DNA of 5,908 bases from an uncultured Clostridia bacterium (GTDB taxonomy: Bacteria; Bacillota; Clostridia; Oscillospirales; Ruminococcaceae): the NCBI GenBank assembly GCA_947629275.1, contig CANRDG010000115.1:1-5908 (forward strand). Reading direction: 5' to 3'. The position numbers and the translations under genes are program-made. Positions 5,119-5,908 of the stretch are shown piece after piece. Position 1 is the stretch's first letter. Every line of letters starts with the position of its first letter. The notes below the pieces were generated by a model. The model ran no database searches and was not told the origin of the DNA. It worked only from the letters and a program-made list of their open reading frames with translations.

Positions 5119-5908
5119 GGGCTGTTACGCTATTTGCAAACGCGAAGATAAATTTAGCTCTTGACGTTTTAGGAAAACGTGCGGACGGCTACCACGAACT
5201 GCGCATGATAATGCAGTCAGTAAGCATACACGATGTTATAAAGCTGGAAAAGGCGGAAACGAGCGGCATAACGTTTCAGTGCAGCGGCGGCGCGCCCATA
5301 GATGAGAGCAATCTTGCTGTTAAAGCTGCGCGCCTTTTGCTGAAAGAAAACAGCATTGAGGGCGGCTTGAAGATAACTCTTGAAAAGCGTATACCCTCAA
5401 TGGCAGGCATGGCAGGCGGCAGCGCAGATGGTGCGGCGGCTCTTATCGGCGTTGATATGCTTTTTGATCTGAAAACGCCGCGCAAAAAAATGCTGAAAAT
5501 GGCGTGTTCGCTTGGCGCGGACGTGCCTTTTTGCGTAGTCGGCGGCGTGAAGATTTGCGAGGGCATAGGCGAGAAGATGACGGCCTTGCCGAATATGCCG
5601 AAGTGTGCAATAGTGGTTGTAAAGCCGTCTGTTTCGGTAAGTACGCCTGAGGCTTTCGCTAAGTATGACAGCATAGTCTCGCCGAAAAAAGGCGACTTTG
5701 ACGGCATGATAAGCGCATTCAAAGTTGGAGATCTCGGCGGCATTGGTAGCAGGCTTTTCAACGATTTGGAATACGCCGCCGATCTGCCGCAGATAAAACA
5801 GGCAAAAGAAGACCTGATGAAATGCGGAGCGCAAGGCGCGCTTATGACGGGCAGCGGCTCGGCCGTTTACGGGATATTTGATGACGGCAAAAGCGCTGAA
5901 AAGTGCGC
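5115..5908 (+). CDS. ispE: 4-diphosphocytidyl-2-C-methyl-D-erythritol kinase, 3' end cut by window
   Basis: This GHMP-family kinase phosphorylates the 2-hydroxyl of CDP-methylerythritol with ATP, the fourth enzyme step of the MEP pathway to isoprenoids, in the cytoplasm. The first 264 residues are present, and about 20-30 more are expected from the usual length of 280-290. Family marks are in order: FANAKINLALDVLGKRADGYHEL (7-29) with catalytic Lys11; the ATP-binding loop PSMAGMAGGSADGAAAL (94-110), close to the AGLAGGSxDAA form common in Firmicutes; LGADVPF (133-139) with catalytic Asp136; and the C-terminal GHMP motif GALMTGSGSAVYGIF (241-255). The ATG overlaps the aminotransferase stop as ATGA, so translation is coupled. 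A short SD (GAGG, 4 nt spacer) lies before it. No frameshift is present in the visible part. Confidence 0.96.
   Translation, partial: MRAVTLFANAKINLALDVLGKRADGYHELRMIMQSVSIHDVIKLEKAETSGITFQCSGGAPIDESNLAVKAARLLLKENSIEGGLKITLEKRIPSMAGMAGGSADGAAALIGVDMLFDLKTPRKKMLKMACSLGADVPFCVVGGVKICEGIGEKMTALPNMPKCAIVVVKPSVSVSTPEAFAKYDSIVSPKKGDFDGMISAFKVGDLGGIGSRLFNDLEYAADLPQIKQAKEDLMKCGAQGALMTGSGSAVYGIFDDGKSAEKC

Noticed and set aside
5276..5834. Two long minus-strand open frames (5276-5761 and 5397-5834)
   Set aside because: They are antisense to ispE, whose plus-strand frame shows all the catalytic motifs. They have no SD or recognisable domains.

Overview
The window looks like a chromosomal segment from a Gram-positive anaerobe of the class Clostridia, probably a Ruminococcus-like (Oscillospiraceae) member. 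This is inferred from strong SD sequences, sigma-A promoters close to consensus with 17-nt spacers, a T discriminator base and encoded CCA on tRNA-Thr, an ECF sigma gene followed by a one-pass membrane partner, and use of the MEP isoprenoid pathway. No mobile element, CRISPR array or phage gene is visible. Base composition and codon use look even throughout.

Layout. (1) Positions 1-729, minus strand: a tRNA-Thr(GGT) with its own perfect TTGACA-17-TATAAT promoter, preceded by a beta-class carbonic anhydrase. (2) Positions 730-1050: an AT-rich divergent control region. It holds a leftward promoter for the carbonic anhydrase, a rightward sigma-A-type promoter placed back to back with it, and then two nearly identical 74-nt direct repeats. 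Each repeat contains a TGTAAC box and a CGTGTA box 15 nt apart, which looks like an ECF sigma promoter. (3) Positions 1051-3319, plus strand: an ECF sigma factor overlapping by 14 nt a protein with a short cytoplasmic segment, one membrane helix and an ectodomain of about 510 residues. This is probably the cognate anti-sigma or sensor. The pair ends in a hairpin terminator that overlaps the last codons. (4) Positions 3358-5908, plus strand: a consensus promoter, an Lrp/AsnC-type regulator, a fold-type-I PLP aminotransferase and ispE. ispE starts inside the aminotransferase stop codon (ATGA) and runs off the window end.

How it may work. The sigma/membrane-protein pair is best read as a cell-surface signalling switch. 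A housekeeping promoter would give basal expression, and the two repeated promoters just upstream of the sigma gene would give positive feedback once the sigma factor is released. The second operon joins an amino-acid-responsive regulator to an aminotransferase it may control, with ispE co-transcribed and translationally coupled. The most interesting elements are the duplicated putative ECF promoter and the large, unrecognised ectodomain. The remainder is ordinary housekeeping content.
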